A DNA stretch of 64,000 nucleotides from Tilletia caries (GCA_032718865.1 JALUTQ010000024.1:791501-855500); one strand, 5' to 3'; shown: positions 11,690 through 21,745, counted from the stretch's first letter. Made by a program: numbers and translations. The notes: generated by a model from the letters alone, not told the origin.

Positions 11690-14035
11690 AGGTGGATGAT
11701 TGGGTCGCTACCCTGCTCAGCAGCGTTCGGTCGCCCGCCGAGATTCCGAGGAGGAGGAGCGCGTTTAGATCCTTAGCCTTCTCGAAGCATTCTTGTGCGA
11801 GTGACAGGTTCCATCGCCCGATGGCCTTGTCGCCTATCGTCCGCCAGCGCGGCTCGGACCCAGTTTGTGGGCCGGTCTGAGCAATCTCGAGCGCAGTGTC
11901 AAAGTCGTCCAGAGAAACGGCAAGGTCGAATTTGCGATCAGGATCTTGTGTCACTTGCAAAGCGAGCTCCTTGTGGTCTGTGAATTATCCACCACGATCA
12001 GACATGAGTAAGCTTTCATCGCAACAATGTCGACAGCATCAAACGATAGACGTACCTTGTGTCTCAAGGAAGCGAGCGAGCTTGTTGCGCTGATCGAGAG
12101 GCACGTTCTCCAGCATTGTAGAGGCCGCCTCCAGGTCTCCCCGCAAGATCGCCGTTTGGTACTCCACCACCGACAGGGACAGCGTAAAGCTGTAGATTCC
12201 CATATCCTGGTCCGCCATGTAGATGCGACCATGTTGTGGCAGATATCCGAGCAAGTACAACTCGCGATCGGAGTGGTGCACCGTGTTCGTCTGCTCACCG
12301 ATGAGATATTGCAGTCGGTTCGAAGCCGTTGTGTACATGAAGCACTCGCCCGTCCATCGTGCTGTCCGAGCTCTGTGGGTTTGCGGTCGAGAAACCGGCG
12401 AGATCAGTACCACCGCAGCGCTTCGAAGATTCCATGCATCCTTGTATGAGCCTACTTACGTATCAGAGATCTCGGTCATCACCTCGAATGCGTCCTCCAC
12501 ACCCTCGTCCTCGATCGCCTCGCCTGCGTCCAGCGCTGTGGCGTATGCATCCGCATTGTAAGCCAGGATATAGAAGGAATCTTCGCCGACGATGGCCGCC
12601 AACTCCCCCGTTGATTGACCAATAGATCTGTAAGAGGGGCGAGGAGGGTCAATGCGCCGTTCGTTTTCGAAATGAACAATCAAACTCACGTTGCGAGCGT
12701 CAACGTCAATCCGACGGACCAGCGCTCCCGACTCCCAATCGTAGAAGCAGACGAATCCCGTACCGATAACCCCGAGCAAGTTGCCTCCCTTGACATCGAC
12801 AATCTTGTATCCGATCGGGATGAGATTCGGACGCTCCTTGAAGTTCTTGAAGACCTTGATTTTTCGAATCGCTCTCCTTGACGACGTAAGTGTTACTGTC
12901 GCTGGCCCATGCGAAGCCGAAACCGGGTCCGAAGGCCTTGTTGCGCCAGACGAGAGCGGTGTAGATGATGTATTCTCCATCTCCGACAACGGCGACGAAG
13001 CAGCCGTTGGGCGAGTGCACGAGGTTGGTCGCATAGACCTCGCTGCCGCCAATCTCTCGCACGCCCACATTGATGCGTTGACCATCCGCTGGAAGCTCGG
13101 CAGGGACGAGTCCGCCGAGGTTGGTGCCGAGGACCTCGGCATTTTTGGCCCAGACGAGCTTGCCGGAGTTGTCCATGCTGACACTTGGCTCCTCCTTGCC
13201 AATCTTGATCACGACGGCACCTTCGTCGAAGCCGAGGGCGAAATCGTTCCCCGTCTTCTTGTAGGCGATGGACCAGGCGCGCTCGAGGCCGTAGTCGAGG
13301 GTGTTCTCGAGGCGGTATGTGTTGGAGTGCCAGAGCTTGATTGTGCCGTCCTCGGAGCCGGAGATGATGAGGGGCAGGGACGTGTGAAAGACGGCGTAGG
13401 AGACGTTGGAGGTGTGACCCTCGAGGGTCTGGACACATGATTTCGAGAGGTAGTCCCAGATCTTGACGGTGCGGTCGTCGCCGGTGGTGATGAGGTATGG
13501 CTTGTCGGAGCCATGGTAGTATTCAACGTAGTTTACGCCCTTGTCGTGTACCTCGAGGGTGTAGTTTGCTTGCGAGGAGCCCAGACTCCAGACTTTGACT
13601 GTGCGGTCGAGACAGGATGATGCGAATGTGTTGGAGTCCTTCGGGTTGAAGGCGAGGTTCATTATGGAGTGGGGGTGGCCCTCGAAGGTATGTGGGAGGA
13701 ATGAGGAGTGAGCGCATCGATCTGAGAACGAGCGAGAGAGAGAAACGTACCTGGACATGCCTCCAGTTCTTGTCCCACTCCCACAGCTTGATGGTCATGT
13801 CGTCCGAACCGGTCAGGAGGAGGGACGCTGTTGGGTGCACGGCCATGGAGCGGATGTAGTCGGGATGGGCCTCGAAGGCGGTAACCTTCTCGTGGGTGTT
13901 GTAATTGGAGCAGCGGAAAAAGAAGTCATCTGAGCCGGCGACGAACCATTTGTTCCGTGCGATGAACTTGACGCAGCGGACGGGCACCTTGGAGACGTCG
14001 AAGGTCTTGACGAGTGCGCCGGTCTCGTAGCTTCA
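11690..14035 (-). pseudogene. SEC27: Coatomer beta-prime subunit (SEC27) pseudogene, both ends missing
   Basis: SEC27 is the WD40/alpha-solenoid subunit of COPI coats in Golgi-to-ER transport. Homology starts at SYETGALVKTFDV and runs through two propellers (DDMTIKLWEWDKNWRHVQ; FEGHPHSIMNLAFNPKD; GDDRTVKIWDY; GSEDGTIKLWHS) into the start of the solenoid (SLSVVEYQTAILRGDLEAA; FDLAVSLDDFDTALEIA). Introns at about 12640-12690, 12420-12465 and 11990-12055 are recognisable. The lesions are: the first 40 or so codons absent; a stop where Trp is expected (ATC TGA AGC at 14033-14035); an intron acceptor reading AT instead of AG (13690); a T5 run at 12860-12864 (A5 on the coding strand) that shifts KESDS off KIKVFKNFKERP; another +1 near 12611-12617; and loss of all sequence after about LLSRVATQS, some 200 residues short. 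A functional copy should exist elsewhere. Confidence 0.85.
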
Positions 14036-14040
14036 GATGT

Positions 14041-14244
14041 TGAGGTGGTGCTGGCGCTGCTGTTGGTCGTCGTGCTGCTGCTAGTGCCGGTATTGGTGGT
14101 GGTAGCGCTGCTGCCGGCGCTGCTGCTGGATGCTGCTGCTGGCGCTGCCGGTGGTGGTAATGCTGCTGCTGGTGATGGTGGCACTGCTGACGGTGGTAGT
14201 GGTGGTGATGCTGGTAGTCGTGCTGCTGTTGTTGCTTGGAACAT
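14041..14244. repeat. Impure trinucleotide tract (GCT/GGT; CAG/CAC on the other strand)
   Basis: About 200 bp made almost wholly of imperfect GCT, GGT and GTT triplets directly abuts the first recognisable SEC27 codon. On the coding strand of SEC27 it reads CAG/CAC/ACC triplets, giving Gln/His-, Ser/Thr- or Ala/Pro-rich nonsense in the three frames. It stands where the missing SEC27 N-terminal codons should be. Confidence 0.8.
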
Positions 14245-14594
14245 CTACATAATCTACGTATGCTATGCAGGAGGAAGGAAGGAAGGAAGCAAAGACGGAA
14301 GGGCTATGGAGGAGGAAGAAAAGAATGAGCAGCGCAGCAACGGAGGCCACGGACGGAGAAGCACGGTGTGAGACTGTGATTACGCTGGTAGTGGCCCGGG
14401 GGAGAAGTGGACGAATGCTGTCGTGAACAACGAGGAGAAGGAAATTGGGCAATGTATGAATTCCGAGTCTGAGAGGTTGAAGAGCGGAAAAAGATGCTGC
14501 GAGAAACCGAGAAGAGGCAGCAGATGAGCGCAGCGTTGCGCGCGCGCCGGGAGGTGGACGGATGGGTGTTGTGCAGGACGTCGATACGAATGTG

Positions 14595-14637
14595 TGATGG
14601 TGATGGTGATGGTGATGGTGAGTGGTGATGGTGACGG
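14595..14637. repeat. GATGGT tandem repeat
   Basis: Several nearly perfect copies of GATGGT/GGTGAT lie side by side, followed 30 bp later by a run of 11 G. This is a simple-sequence repeat with no coding role that I can see. Confidence 0.85.
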
Positions 14638-14982
14638 ACGGTCGGACGCGCTCGAGAAGCAAGCGGGGGGGGGGGAGATTTCGCACTCTGGTGAGGCTGC
14701 CCTTTATATAGGTGCGAGCTCTCGATGATCTCGATGACTCGAAAAGGACAAGACCGAGCCAGGACCGACGGCGCAATCGACGGCACAATCGATTACATAA
14801 GCAAGTTTTCACCTCCCTCTAATCGAACCACGTCAATTCGCAACGGATCGCGCTGGAAGCTTCGCAGGAAGAGGTTGGCAAGGGGAGGGACAATCCCTTC
14901 CTTGTGAGTTTTGAGTATGTTTCTGAGTTTCGAGTACCTCGTTTAATGGCTGTAGGTAATGAGGTAAAAGAACCTCCTCTAA

Positions 14983-15012
14983 AACCCCTAACTCTAAAGA
15001 GTTCGGGGAATG
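14983..15012. repeat. Hairpin-forming motif, copy 1
   Basis: The motif AACCCCTAACTCTAAAGAGT continues into TCGGGGAATG. Its two arms (CCCCTAACT and AGTTCGGGG) pair imperfectly. A closely related motif is at 30869-30895 and a half-copy at 28947-28959, so it is a dispersed repeat. It may be the end of a small transposon or LTR-type sequence; the element itself is not identified. Confidence 0.5.
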
Positions 15013-16360
15013 TAACTACTGAGACTCAGACTTCGCTCGATCTATTCTACAAGGCCTTACTTCCTTTATACCTCCTCCCTCTTATGTATTCCTTCGTACC
15101 TTCCGACATCCTGTTTACAATTAATCCACACGCTCGCTGCGCATCAAACTCTCCCCTAGTGAACAAGAGGCCAGTCAGCTGCCAGGCTTCGGCTGAAGGC
15201 TAGGCCCATTAAAGGTACCGGTAAATCCAACTGCTCGTACATATAAGCCCATACTTTTATATGCTGTGTTTGCCTAAAGAAATAACCAAAGTTCACTGGC
15301 CGAAAGGCCATCCATCGTGGTGTATTGCCTCAACTTAGCAGGATAAAGGAGTGTGTTCATGGGCGCCATGACATTGACAGCCGGCGGAATGCCTGTCCTG
15401 AGAGCCTCAAATCGCCGTGGATGCAGGATGAAATGACAATGGTTGCTGGTCCGAAAGCCCATGCTAACAGGGTAAAAACCCCTTTCCCTCATCAGGTCAA
15501 AACACCAATCTTATCGGACAATATGGGTACGTGCTCAAATTTCTCTCTTGCGCACCCTCCACTTTCGCAAGGCTCGGCGTCCCGCTCTCCCGCAGCAAGA
15601 CTAACAAATCCCCTTGCTGATGTGGTTGGTGGCTGGTGCCCCGCGCCGTGAATCGTGATGAAGGTGTCCGACCGCCGACGTTCGAGCTCCTTGACATCGT
15701 CCGCTTGAAGTTTACCTCCACACCTCAACTCGGGCCCCGTCCCACCTTGCCTCCGCCTGGAAGCACGATCCCAGACCCCGCATGTGATCGCTCTCAGATC
15801 GATCATCATTGAGCTCTACAAATTATTCTGGCTCCATATCCGCTGTCATATCGCATCAAACGCTGCTCAATCGTCGCGTTGAATCTTCCTTTCAAGTTTT
15901 CCCCTTTGTGTCCTTAGGCACGGGAGGCAGAGAACTCCAACCTCGTTCACTTCCTACTGAAACTTCGAGTGTAATCGATCGAGTGCCTTTTGATGTCCGT
16001 GCATAGTAATGCACATGTCTGTAAGACCCAGGCTCAGGTCTGACCGGCTCTGAGTTAGAACGAAGGCGGCCCGCCATCCCGTCGTGCTCGGAGGAAGCGG
16101 GACTCGCAGAGGGACGCGCCGAGGCCGGGGCGCCGACGTTCCTTTTTTTTAACTTCGACGAGCACGATCATTGTAACAGACATCAATCGAGAAACGAGAC
16201 AAGAGTTGACGTTCAGAATGACAACGATTGCAGAATTCATTAGGGGAGCTACGAGAGAAGATCGAGATCAGGGTTGCGAGAATGCGAGTGCGAGTACGAG
16301 TACGAGTGCGAGAGCAAGGGGATCAGGGAAGAGCAAGTACGAGCGAGCGAGAGGGAAGAG

Positions 16361-17788
16361 TCACGAAGCACCAAGCCGCTGTTGGAGCGGCGCAAGACCG
16401 AGTACTGGGTCGCGGAGATAAATCTTGAACGAGTCGGAGTCCCAACCTCCGAGGAGCTTGATCTCTTCCACCGTGGCGCCGTGGTGCCAGTAGAAAGTCG
16501 CGGCGCCGATCCGGAACGAGTGGCCAGGGAGAGAAGGCAGGCCTGCTCTAGCGAGAGCGTGGCCGAATACGTCGAGCATTTTGTCTTTGGAGAGCGGGAC
16601 AAGCCTCCATCCTCGACCGGCCTTGACTCGGTAAGCGAAGAGGGAAGTCGAAGAGTTGTTTGTCGAGGGAGTCGTGTTGAACGATAGGTGGTGATGAAGA
16701 GCCGAGATAGGGTCGAGTAGATCGGGTTGGGACGAGAGGACTTTAGTCATACCAGCGCGTTTCGTTGTTTTTGTCCATGGAAGGTGGAAGGACAGGGCCA
16801 GGGCGTCATCTGGAAGGAGACGGATGGCCGAGACAGCGGAGCGAGTGACGTGTCGAGCCGGGTTGAAGAAGTTTTGTGATGGACAAGTCGTTTCCCCCAA
16901 TCGGCATGCGGCCCAGAAGGTGACGAGAGCGCAGGCCCAGACCGCAGCGTCGAGAGGGTTGGAGTCGATGTCTAGCATGGATCGAGCGGCCGCGAGATCG
17001 GAGAGTCGGACAGGAGGACGAAGCGGGAGTTTGTCGGGAGCAAGTCGGGCTACACCTTGAAGCGCGCGATCCACAAGTGGAAAGCGCTTCCATTCGACGC
17101 CCCAGATGTCATGCCAGGCCGACAAGGCGGAGAGGTAATTCGAAACCGTGCCCTTCGCCTTGGAGCCTGCTTGGGAGGAGACGAAGGCGAGAAGGAGCCC
17201 CTCGGAGATAGGAAAGATGTCGATCGTTGAGAGTCCGAGTTCGAAGCAGAATCTGAGAAAGGTGCCAAGCGCGTAGCCGTAGTTGGATCGGGTTGAGGGC
17301 TCCAGAGACGAGCCAAGTGCTCTCCCGACAGCCAAGTTGAGAAAAGAAGTACCGGGAAGCTCCTTCCCCGAAGAGAGGGTGAGGACGTTGCGTATCGATC
17401 TGCCCGGGCGCCATTTGATAAGGCGGTCCTCGGGTGGTATGTTCGGAAAGAGAGTTCGTCTGGTCATGTCCTCGTCGGCAGGGAAGGCCGTCGAGTCTAG
17501 CGGGGGTGGAAAGGCCGATGGGATTAGCAGGTCGACATCGTGGCTCCCCCCGAAGCCGTCGACACTGGAACTCGACATCGACTTGTTCACCCGTTTGGTC
17601 TCCTTCAGGAGCCAACTATAGGTCCCCGGCCGGGACGACATAGGCGGAGACGAGCGGGGGGATTTTGAAAGTCGGCAGGCGAGGGCCAGAAGGGAAGACG
17701 CCTTTCGACGGGTCGTCAGCAGGGTTGAGCTTGGATTCGATGTACTTGATATCGAGTTGTAGTCGATCGTCTCGCTCCATGTCGACAA
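16361..17788 (-). CDS. DIRS tyrosine recombinase (YR)
   Basis: This is a protein of about 475 residues whose C-terminal 300 form a phage-integrase-like tyrosine recombinase. Catalytic residues can be placed: Arg in the ACRLGETT box, the HSFRIGAAT box (H-x-x-R), a following GGWDSDSF and the nucleophile Tyr in FKIYLRDP. The N-terminal region resembles the SAM-like core-binding part (TRSNYGYALGTFLRFC, VSNYLSALSAWHDIWGV). In DIRS elements this enzyme replaces the integrase. The frame overlaps the end of the RT frame by about 170 bp and is offset by +1, so it is probably expressed by frameshifting, re-initiation or splicing. The actual N-terminus is uncertain because the overlap part may not be translated. 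Confidence 0.87.
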   Translation of the reverse strand: MSTWSETIDYNSISSTSNPSSTLLTTRRKASSLLALACRLSKSPRSSPPMSSRPGTYSWLLKETKRVNKSMSSSSVDGFGGSHDVDLLIPSAFPPPLDSTAFPADEDMTRRTLFPNIPPEDRLIKWRPGRSIRNVLTLSSGKELPGTSFLNLAVGRALGSSLEPSTRSNYGYALGTFLRFCFELGLSTIDIFPISEGLLLAFVSSQAGSKAKGTVSNYLSALSAWHDIWGVEWKRFPLVDRALQGVARLAPDKLPLRPPVRLSDLAAARSMLDIDSNPLDAAVWACALVTFWAACRLGETTCPSQNFFNPARHVTRSAVSAIRLLPDDALALSFHLPWTKTTKRAGMTKVLSSQPDLLDPISALHHHLSFNTTPSTNNSSTSLFAYRVKAGRGWRLVPLSKDKMLDVFGHALARAGLPSLPGHSFRIGAATFYWHHGATVEEIKLLGGWDSDSFKIYLRDPVLGLAPLQQRLGAS

Positions 17789-19499
17789 CGCGCTTGAGGA
17801 CAGTATTGATCTGTTTACCCCTGCTGTGACCCCTCTTGTAGGAGTACAAGACTCCCTGGTTGTCGCTCCTGAAATCGATTATCGAGTTCGAGGCGCCACA
17901 CGCCTTCGCCGCCAGCAGACCGAACTCGAGAGCTATGGCTTCCGCCCAGCCAATGCCTCTCCCATCGGCTTCCCATCCTGGAAGCCACTTCCAAGCCCCC
18001 CAGGCTTCGCCGACAATGACGCCGATGCCCCACTCGGTGGAGGCGTCGACCCAGACGGTGTCCGGGAATCGATTCGGAGGAAGAGCAAACGACCGAACGA
18101 ACGGGACAATCGACAGGGCCTTGACCCAAAACCCAGCTTCCTTCTGGACCTCGACCGGGATGAACCTCTTCTGATACTGCTTCTCCTCCGGCCAGCTGGC
18201 GAGAAAGGAGGCGATCGAGCCAAGGTGGGGTCGGAGGTCACGAGCCACAAAGGCAACGTGCTGCAGAGAGCCTAGCAGCTTCTGCGTCGTGTGCTTGTCT
18301 TGTTGCAGCCCTTTTTCGAAAGGCGCTGCTCGGTCGACGTACTTCTCTGCCTTCTCTCGGGGCAGGACAGCCTTCTTCTCCGGGATGTTGAACACCCACC
18401 CGATGTACTTCGGGTTAGGTTTGAAGTCGACCGTCTTCTCCGGATTCCAAGGGAAGTCCAGCTCTCTGGTCGCAGCAAGGATGTCGTTGATCGTGATTGT
18501 CGGGTCCAGGCGAATGGTGAAGAAGTCGTCCACCCACTTGAGGACCCTGATCCGACCAGCGAGACGAGCTTCGAGGATTGCCTTGGTGGCGTCGCCGACG
18601 AGACCCCACACACCTGTGGCCGACGCCAAGCCAAAGCCCAAGAAGAAATCGATATAGAAAGTGTCGTCGTCGAGACACACGACGAGACCGGGGAGCTGAG
18701 AGAGACGAGCCAAGCACCCTCGGAAGGCCTCGGACGCATCCATTGTCGCGCCCTCGACTGTGGTCGGCAGCGAGTTGAGGAGCTTGAAGACGTCCGATAC
18801 CGAGTCCCACCCGGTGAGGAATTCGTCGGACTCGATGTATGCGTTGATGCTGTTGTAGCCGAGTGATCTTTTCGCCTTCTCCTTCTTCGGGTGCGAGAAG
18901 TCCTGGATGAGTCGGACCTTCCCATTTGGTTTCGGGATGATTCCGAGAGGGCTGGACTGGAAAGGTCCCAAGATTTGCTCGACTTCCTCCTTCGAATAGG
19001 GCCCTGCCCACCGGCCCTTCTCCACCTCTTTTGCAGCAATGTCGATCAGCGCCTGCCGATTGTCTCGAGCCGAGGCATGATTCGTCGGCGTGATCGTCTT
19101 GTTGATCCGCGGCACACCGAAGTCGAACCCATCTCGAAGGCCGTCCACAGTGGTCTGGAAAGCGTCGAGAAGGTTGTATTGTTTGAGGGCGGACGCGAAG
19201 CCCTCAGAGCTGAGGGGCCGCCCCTTGCCCGCTAGGTCGGGCCGGAGCTGGAGTAGCAAGTTGGCACTGCTGCGCTCCATGTGCTCGGGAACCGCAGAGC
19301 GAGCATTCGTGTACCCAGCACGACTCTCCTGTCTCGGCGCGGGGGCAGATGCCTCGGTTGAAGCGCATGCAGAGCGAGGCTTGGTCGGATGCCCGGAAAA
19401 AGTGTCCGAGATCGTTCCGATAGGCATAGCAGGATGATCGACCGGGCGGGGTAGCACGGCAGGAGATGAAGTTGTGGCCTGGTGAGGCTCCCTTCCCAC
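17616..19499 (-). CDS. DIRS reverse transcriptase-RNase H
   Basis: This is a polyprotein of about 600 residues with an RT domain (SPLGIIPKPNGKVRLIQDFS in the fingers; catalytic LKWVDDFFTIRLD, a VDD variant of the usual YxDD) followed by RNase H. RNase H shows VWVDASTEWGIG for the first Asp, WAEAIALEFGLL for the Glu and DFRSDNQGVLYS for the second Asp. RT copies the element RNA and RNase H removes the template. The frame is open with no break. Its first 100 residues overlap the gag 3' end in a different frame and are low-complexity, so the real start is probably inside the overlap (19204-19499). Confidence 0.88.
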   Translation of the reverse strand: MGREPHQATTSSPAVLPRPVDHPAMPIGTISDTFSGHPTKPRSACASTEASAPAPRQESRAGYTNARSAVPEHMERSSANLLLQLRPDLAGKGRPLSSEGFASALKQYNLLDAFQTTVDGLRDGFDFGVPRINKTITPTNHASARDNRQALIDIAAKEVEKGRWAGPYSKEEVEQILGPFQSSPLGIIPKPNGKVRLIQDFSHPKKEKAKRSLGYNSINAYIESDEFLTGWDSVSDVFKLLNSLPTTVEGATMDASEAFRGCLARLSQLPGLVVCLDDDTFYIDFFLGFGLASATGVWGLVGDATKAILEARLAGRIRVLKWVDDFFTIRLDPTITINDILAATRELDFPWNPEKTVDFKPNPKYIGWVFNIPEKKAVLPREKAEKYVDRAAPFEKGLQQDKHTTQKLLGSLQHVAFVARDLRPHLGSIASFLASWPEEKQYQKRFIPVEVQKEAGFWVKALSIVPFVRSFALPPNRFPDTVWVDASTEWGIGVIVGEAWGAWKWLPGWEADGRGIGWAEAIALEFGLLAAKACGASNSIIDFRSDNQGVLYSYKRGHSRGKQINTVLKRVVDMERDDRLQLDIKYIESKLNPADDPSKGVFPSGPRLPTFKIPPLVSAYVVPAGDL

Positions 19500-21148
19500 A
19501 CATGATGCAAACAGACGCTCCCCGGTAGGTGCGGGTTTCTGCCGAGGAGCTTGCCGGAAAGGGCTGCTGTTGCTGTCGAGGTGGCTGCTTGTGCTTCGAG
19601 CTCGAGGCCTGCTGCGTGTGAGAGGTCGACGAGTGCGCTTGCGAGGAGGATGAGGCTTGGTGCTGCATCACCGTTGACGGCTGTTCGGTGAAGGCGCCTG
19701 ACTCCTTGAGGATCATGACGTGTTCCCAGATGGGATCCTGCCACTTCGAGGGGTCGAAACGACGCTCGCCTGCTGGAGTTGTATACCAGTTATGCCGCAT
19801 CAGCGCAACGTATTTGGCCATCATTGGCCATCGGCGCTTCGCTCGGTCATCCTTGGCGCAGCGAAGGTAAGCAAGCTCCCATATATCAGCCTCCTCTTGA
19901 AAGAGTTGTCGCTTGATGGGGTCGACCTCGGCCTTCGCCAGATCTTTGAGAATGTCGATCTGGTTGTCGGTGGCGCGTGAGAACTGCTCATAGTTGAGCT
20001 GTTCGTCATCCATGCGCTCCTTGGCGAGAGGGATGTCCGCACCGAGGTTCTCGAGGAGTCGCTTGCTTGTGTCGGTCTGGGAAGAGTACTTTGTGAAGCC
20101 CGCCGCGATGCCTTCCTTCGTAAAATGCCACAGAGGCACCAACTGCGACGAGGTCATCTTGGTGACGACAGCCGGACTCGGGAGCAGGATGAAATTGTCG
20201 AGTATCGCCGACTTTGAATACCCGACAGGTCGCTGGATCACCGGCGGTTGGGAGGCAAGACGAGGCAGCGAGGGAGCATGATGGGGAGCGCTGTGCTGGG
20301 AAGAGACACCAGCACTGATGCGAGAGGAGCCAAGAGTGGGGAGGTCACCGCCCTGTTGAGGCTCATGTTCGGGGCCGGACTGTATGCTGGTGTCGTCCGC
20401 GGGCACCTTGTCCATGTTCGCCAGTGAGGCGATGAGATTGGAGCGGCTGTTTGGCGAGAACTGTGTGAAGGCGTCAATGAGAGCCTTGATGGACGGGTTC
20501 GGTGGAGGAGTCGACGAGCGAGCTGGTGTGCTGGTCGACTGCGAGGTGCTTGCTGTGCTCGAGGATTGCTGGACATCTGTCGGACCTGTTTGAGTTGCTT
20601 GGGGCTCTACTCGAGCTTGCTTCTGCGCCGGCTGCTTTGTGGCATCACCGGGCTTGGAGGCTTGTCGAGTCCTCTTCGATGCGGAGGCCTGGGCAGGTGT
20701 TGAGCCCGCAGTCGAGGCCTGGACAAGAGACAAGCAAGTAGCCGAGACAAGCAAGAGTCAGTGTTCGAGTTCGGGAGCGAGGGCAAGAATAGAGACGAGA
20801 TCGCGGGACGAGGTCAAGGGGGGTCGAGACAGGAAACGAGACAGGGCAAGAGGAACTCACTGTAGCTGTTGCTGGGAGTATCGAGACCGAGCTGGGGCCA
20901 GCTGGAGTTGAACCAGTGGCGGACGAGATCGAGGTGTTCGGGTTCGTGGACGTGGTGGAGCTGGTAGCTTGAAGGGCTTCGCTGTGCGTAACGTCCTTGT
21001 CGCGAGCTTGCGCGTAGGCTTGGAGAGTGCCTTGCTGCTGTTGTTTTTGTATGTCGGAAGCAGCTTGTCGAGCGCGGAGTTGAGCAGCCGCCAGGGCGCG
21101 CGCAATGGCGGCCTGGTCGGCTGAGGAACCCTCTTGTCCTTCGGACAT
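19204..21148 (-). CDS. DIRS gag-like protein with zinc knuckles, one intron
   Basis: Translation most plausibly starts at an ATG at 21148 (MSEGQEGSSADQAA). A 142-bp intron (20719-20860, GTGAGTTCC...CTTGTCCAG) then joins exon 1 in phase to the main exon. The protein has a long Ser/Gln/Pro-rich N-terminus, a helical central part (about 20250-19700) and a C-terminal Cys/His cluster beginning CIMCGKGASPGHNF and continuing with LCMRFNRGICPRAETGESC and CSLCGSRAHGAQQC. This is like the CCCH/CCHC nucleic-acid-binding fingers of DIRS gag proteins. It would package element RNA. A spliceable intron inside a retroelement is noteworthy. The frame ends at 19204, after the RT frame has opened. Confidence 0.78.
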
Positions 21149-21745
21149 CGTGAGCTCTGGCAAAGAAAAGAGTATCGAGAGAACGAGTCGAGGTGACGAG
21201 GCGACCGATCCTTACTACTGAGGAGAGGTCGGGCCAGGAAGGATGGTGGTTATCGTCATCCTTCTGGCCCGAGCTCGAGATCGACAAGAGCAGAGTCGTG
21301 TCACGCGACGCGACGTGATCATGATCATTTGAGGATCGGTCTCAAGACTCCGTTCACGAGGCAGACGTCGGTACAAGTATCTCCTACACACCTCCAACTC
21401 CAGACCTCAGCTGGGCAACTTGCTCAAAACGCATGGTGAGGGCACCAAAGGCTCTTCATATACGACTGGTGATAAATCTTAGAATGATAGTCCGTCATCT
21501 GTGAGATGGCCGTTTATCAGGATGTGGTGGAAGGTCGTGTGGAAGAGGAAATGGGGTGGATTTGGATCAGAGTTTCGAAGCTTCGAAGTCATTTGTTTGT
21601 TCCGTTTGTTTGTTGCGTTGCCTCATCTGGCGCTTGGAAACTGATAGAAGACGACCACCTTGACCTCCATGTCATCCGACGCCGCCGACTGTTCCACATC
21701 GTTCTTGCCTTCGAAGCTCCGACCCGACCGCTATCACACGCTGAC
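21149..21745. other. Non-coding: 5' flank of the DIRS element and upstream region of the amidase gene
   Basis: No gene is visible. The lower part is GA/CT-rich and probably belongs to the DIRS 5' non-coding end. From about 21500 the plus strand is open in the amidase frame, but the sequence has no amidase homology before the ATG at 21746. No TATA box or other site is clear. Confidence 0.45.

Larger units (their letters stand above)
14245..16360. other. No supportable gene; low-complexity and AT-richer intergenic DNA
   Basis: I find no protein homology on either strand. The segment contains a GATGGT repeat (14595-14637), a run of 11 G (14665-14675) and, from about 14900 to 15300, noticeably AT-richer DNA with a hairpin-forming motif (14983-15012). 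From 16200 on, GA-rich sequence leads into the 3' side of the DIRS element, so its non-coding terminus may lie here. Confidence 0.5.
16361..21148 (-). mobile_element. DIRS-type tyrosine-recombinase retrotransposon, coding part apparently intact
   Basis: Three overlapping frames on the minus strand encode gag, reverse transcriptase-RNase H and a tyrosine recombinase, with no LTR-type integrase or aspartic protease. That combination defines DIRS-like elements, which integrate a circular DNA intermediate through the recombinase. All three frames are open over full domain length, unlike the neighbouring Helitron. Terminal inverted or split direct repeats and an internal complementary region were looked for by eye and not found, so the outer limits are unknown. 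Confidence 0.85.

Noticed and set aside
14045..14371. Hydrophobic plus-strand frame rich in Leu/Val/Ala
   Set aside because: It is the antisense of the CAG/CAC repeat tract, not a membrane protein.
14081..14812. Long open frames of Ser/Thr, Gln/His or Ala/Pro upstream of SEC27
   Set aside because: They are the product of triplet-repeat sequence, which is open in all three frames, and none contains the expected SEC27 N-terminal block.
16200..16360. GAGTGCGAGTACGAG-type repeats as a possible DIRS terminal repeat
   Set aside because: Similar GA-rich sequence exists near 20750-20870, but no exact inverted or direct repeat could be aligned.
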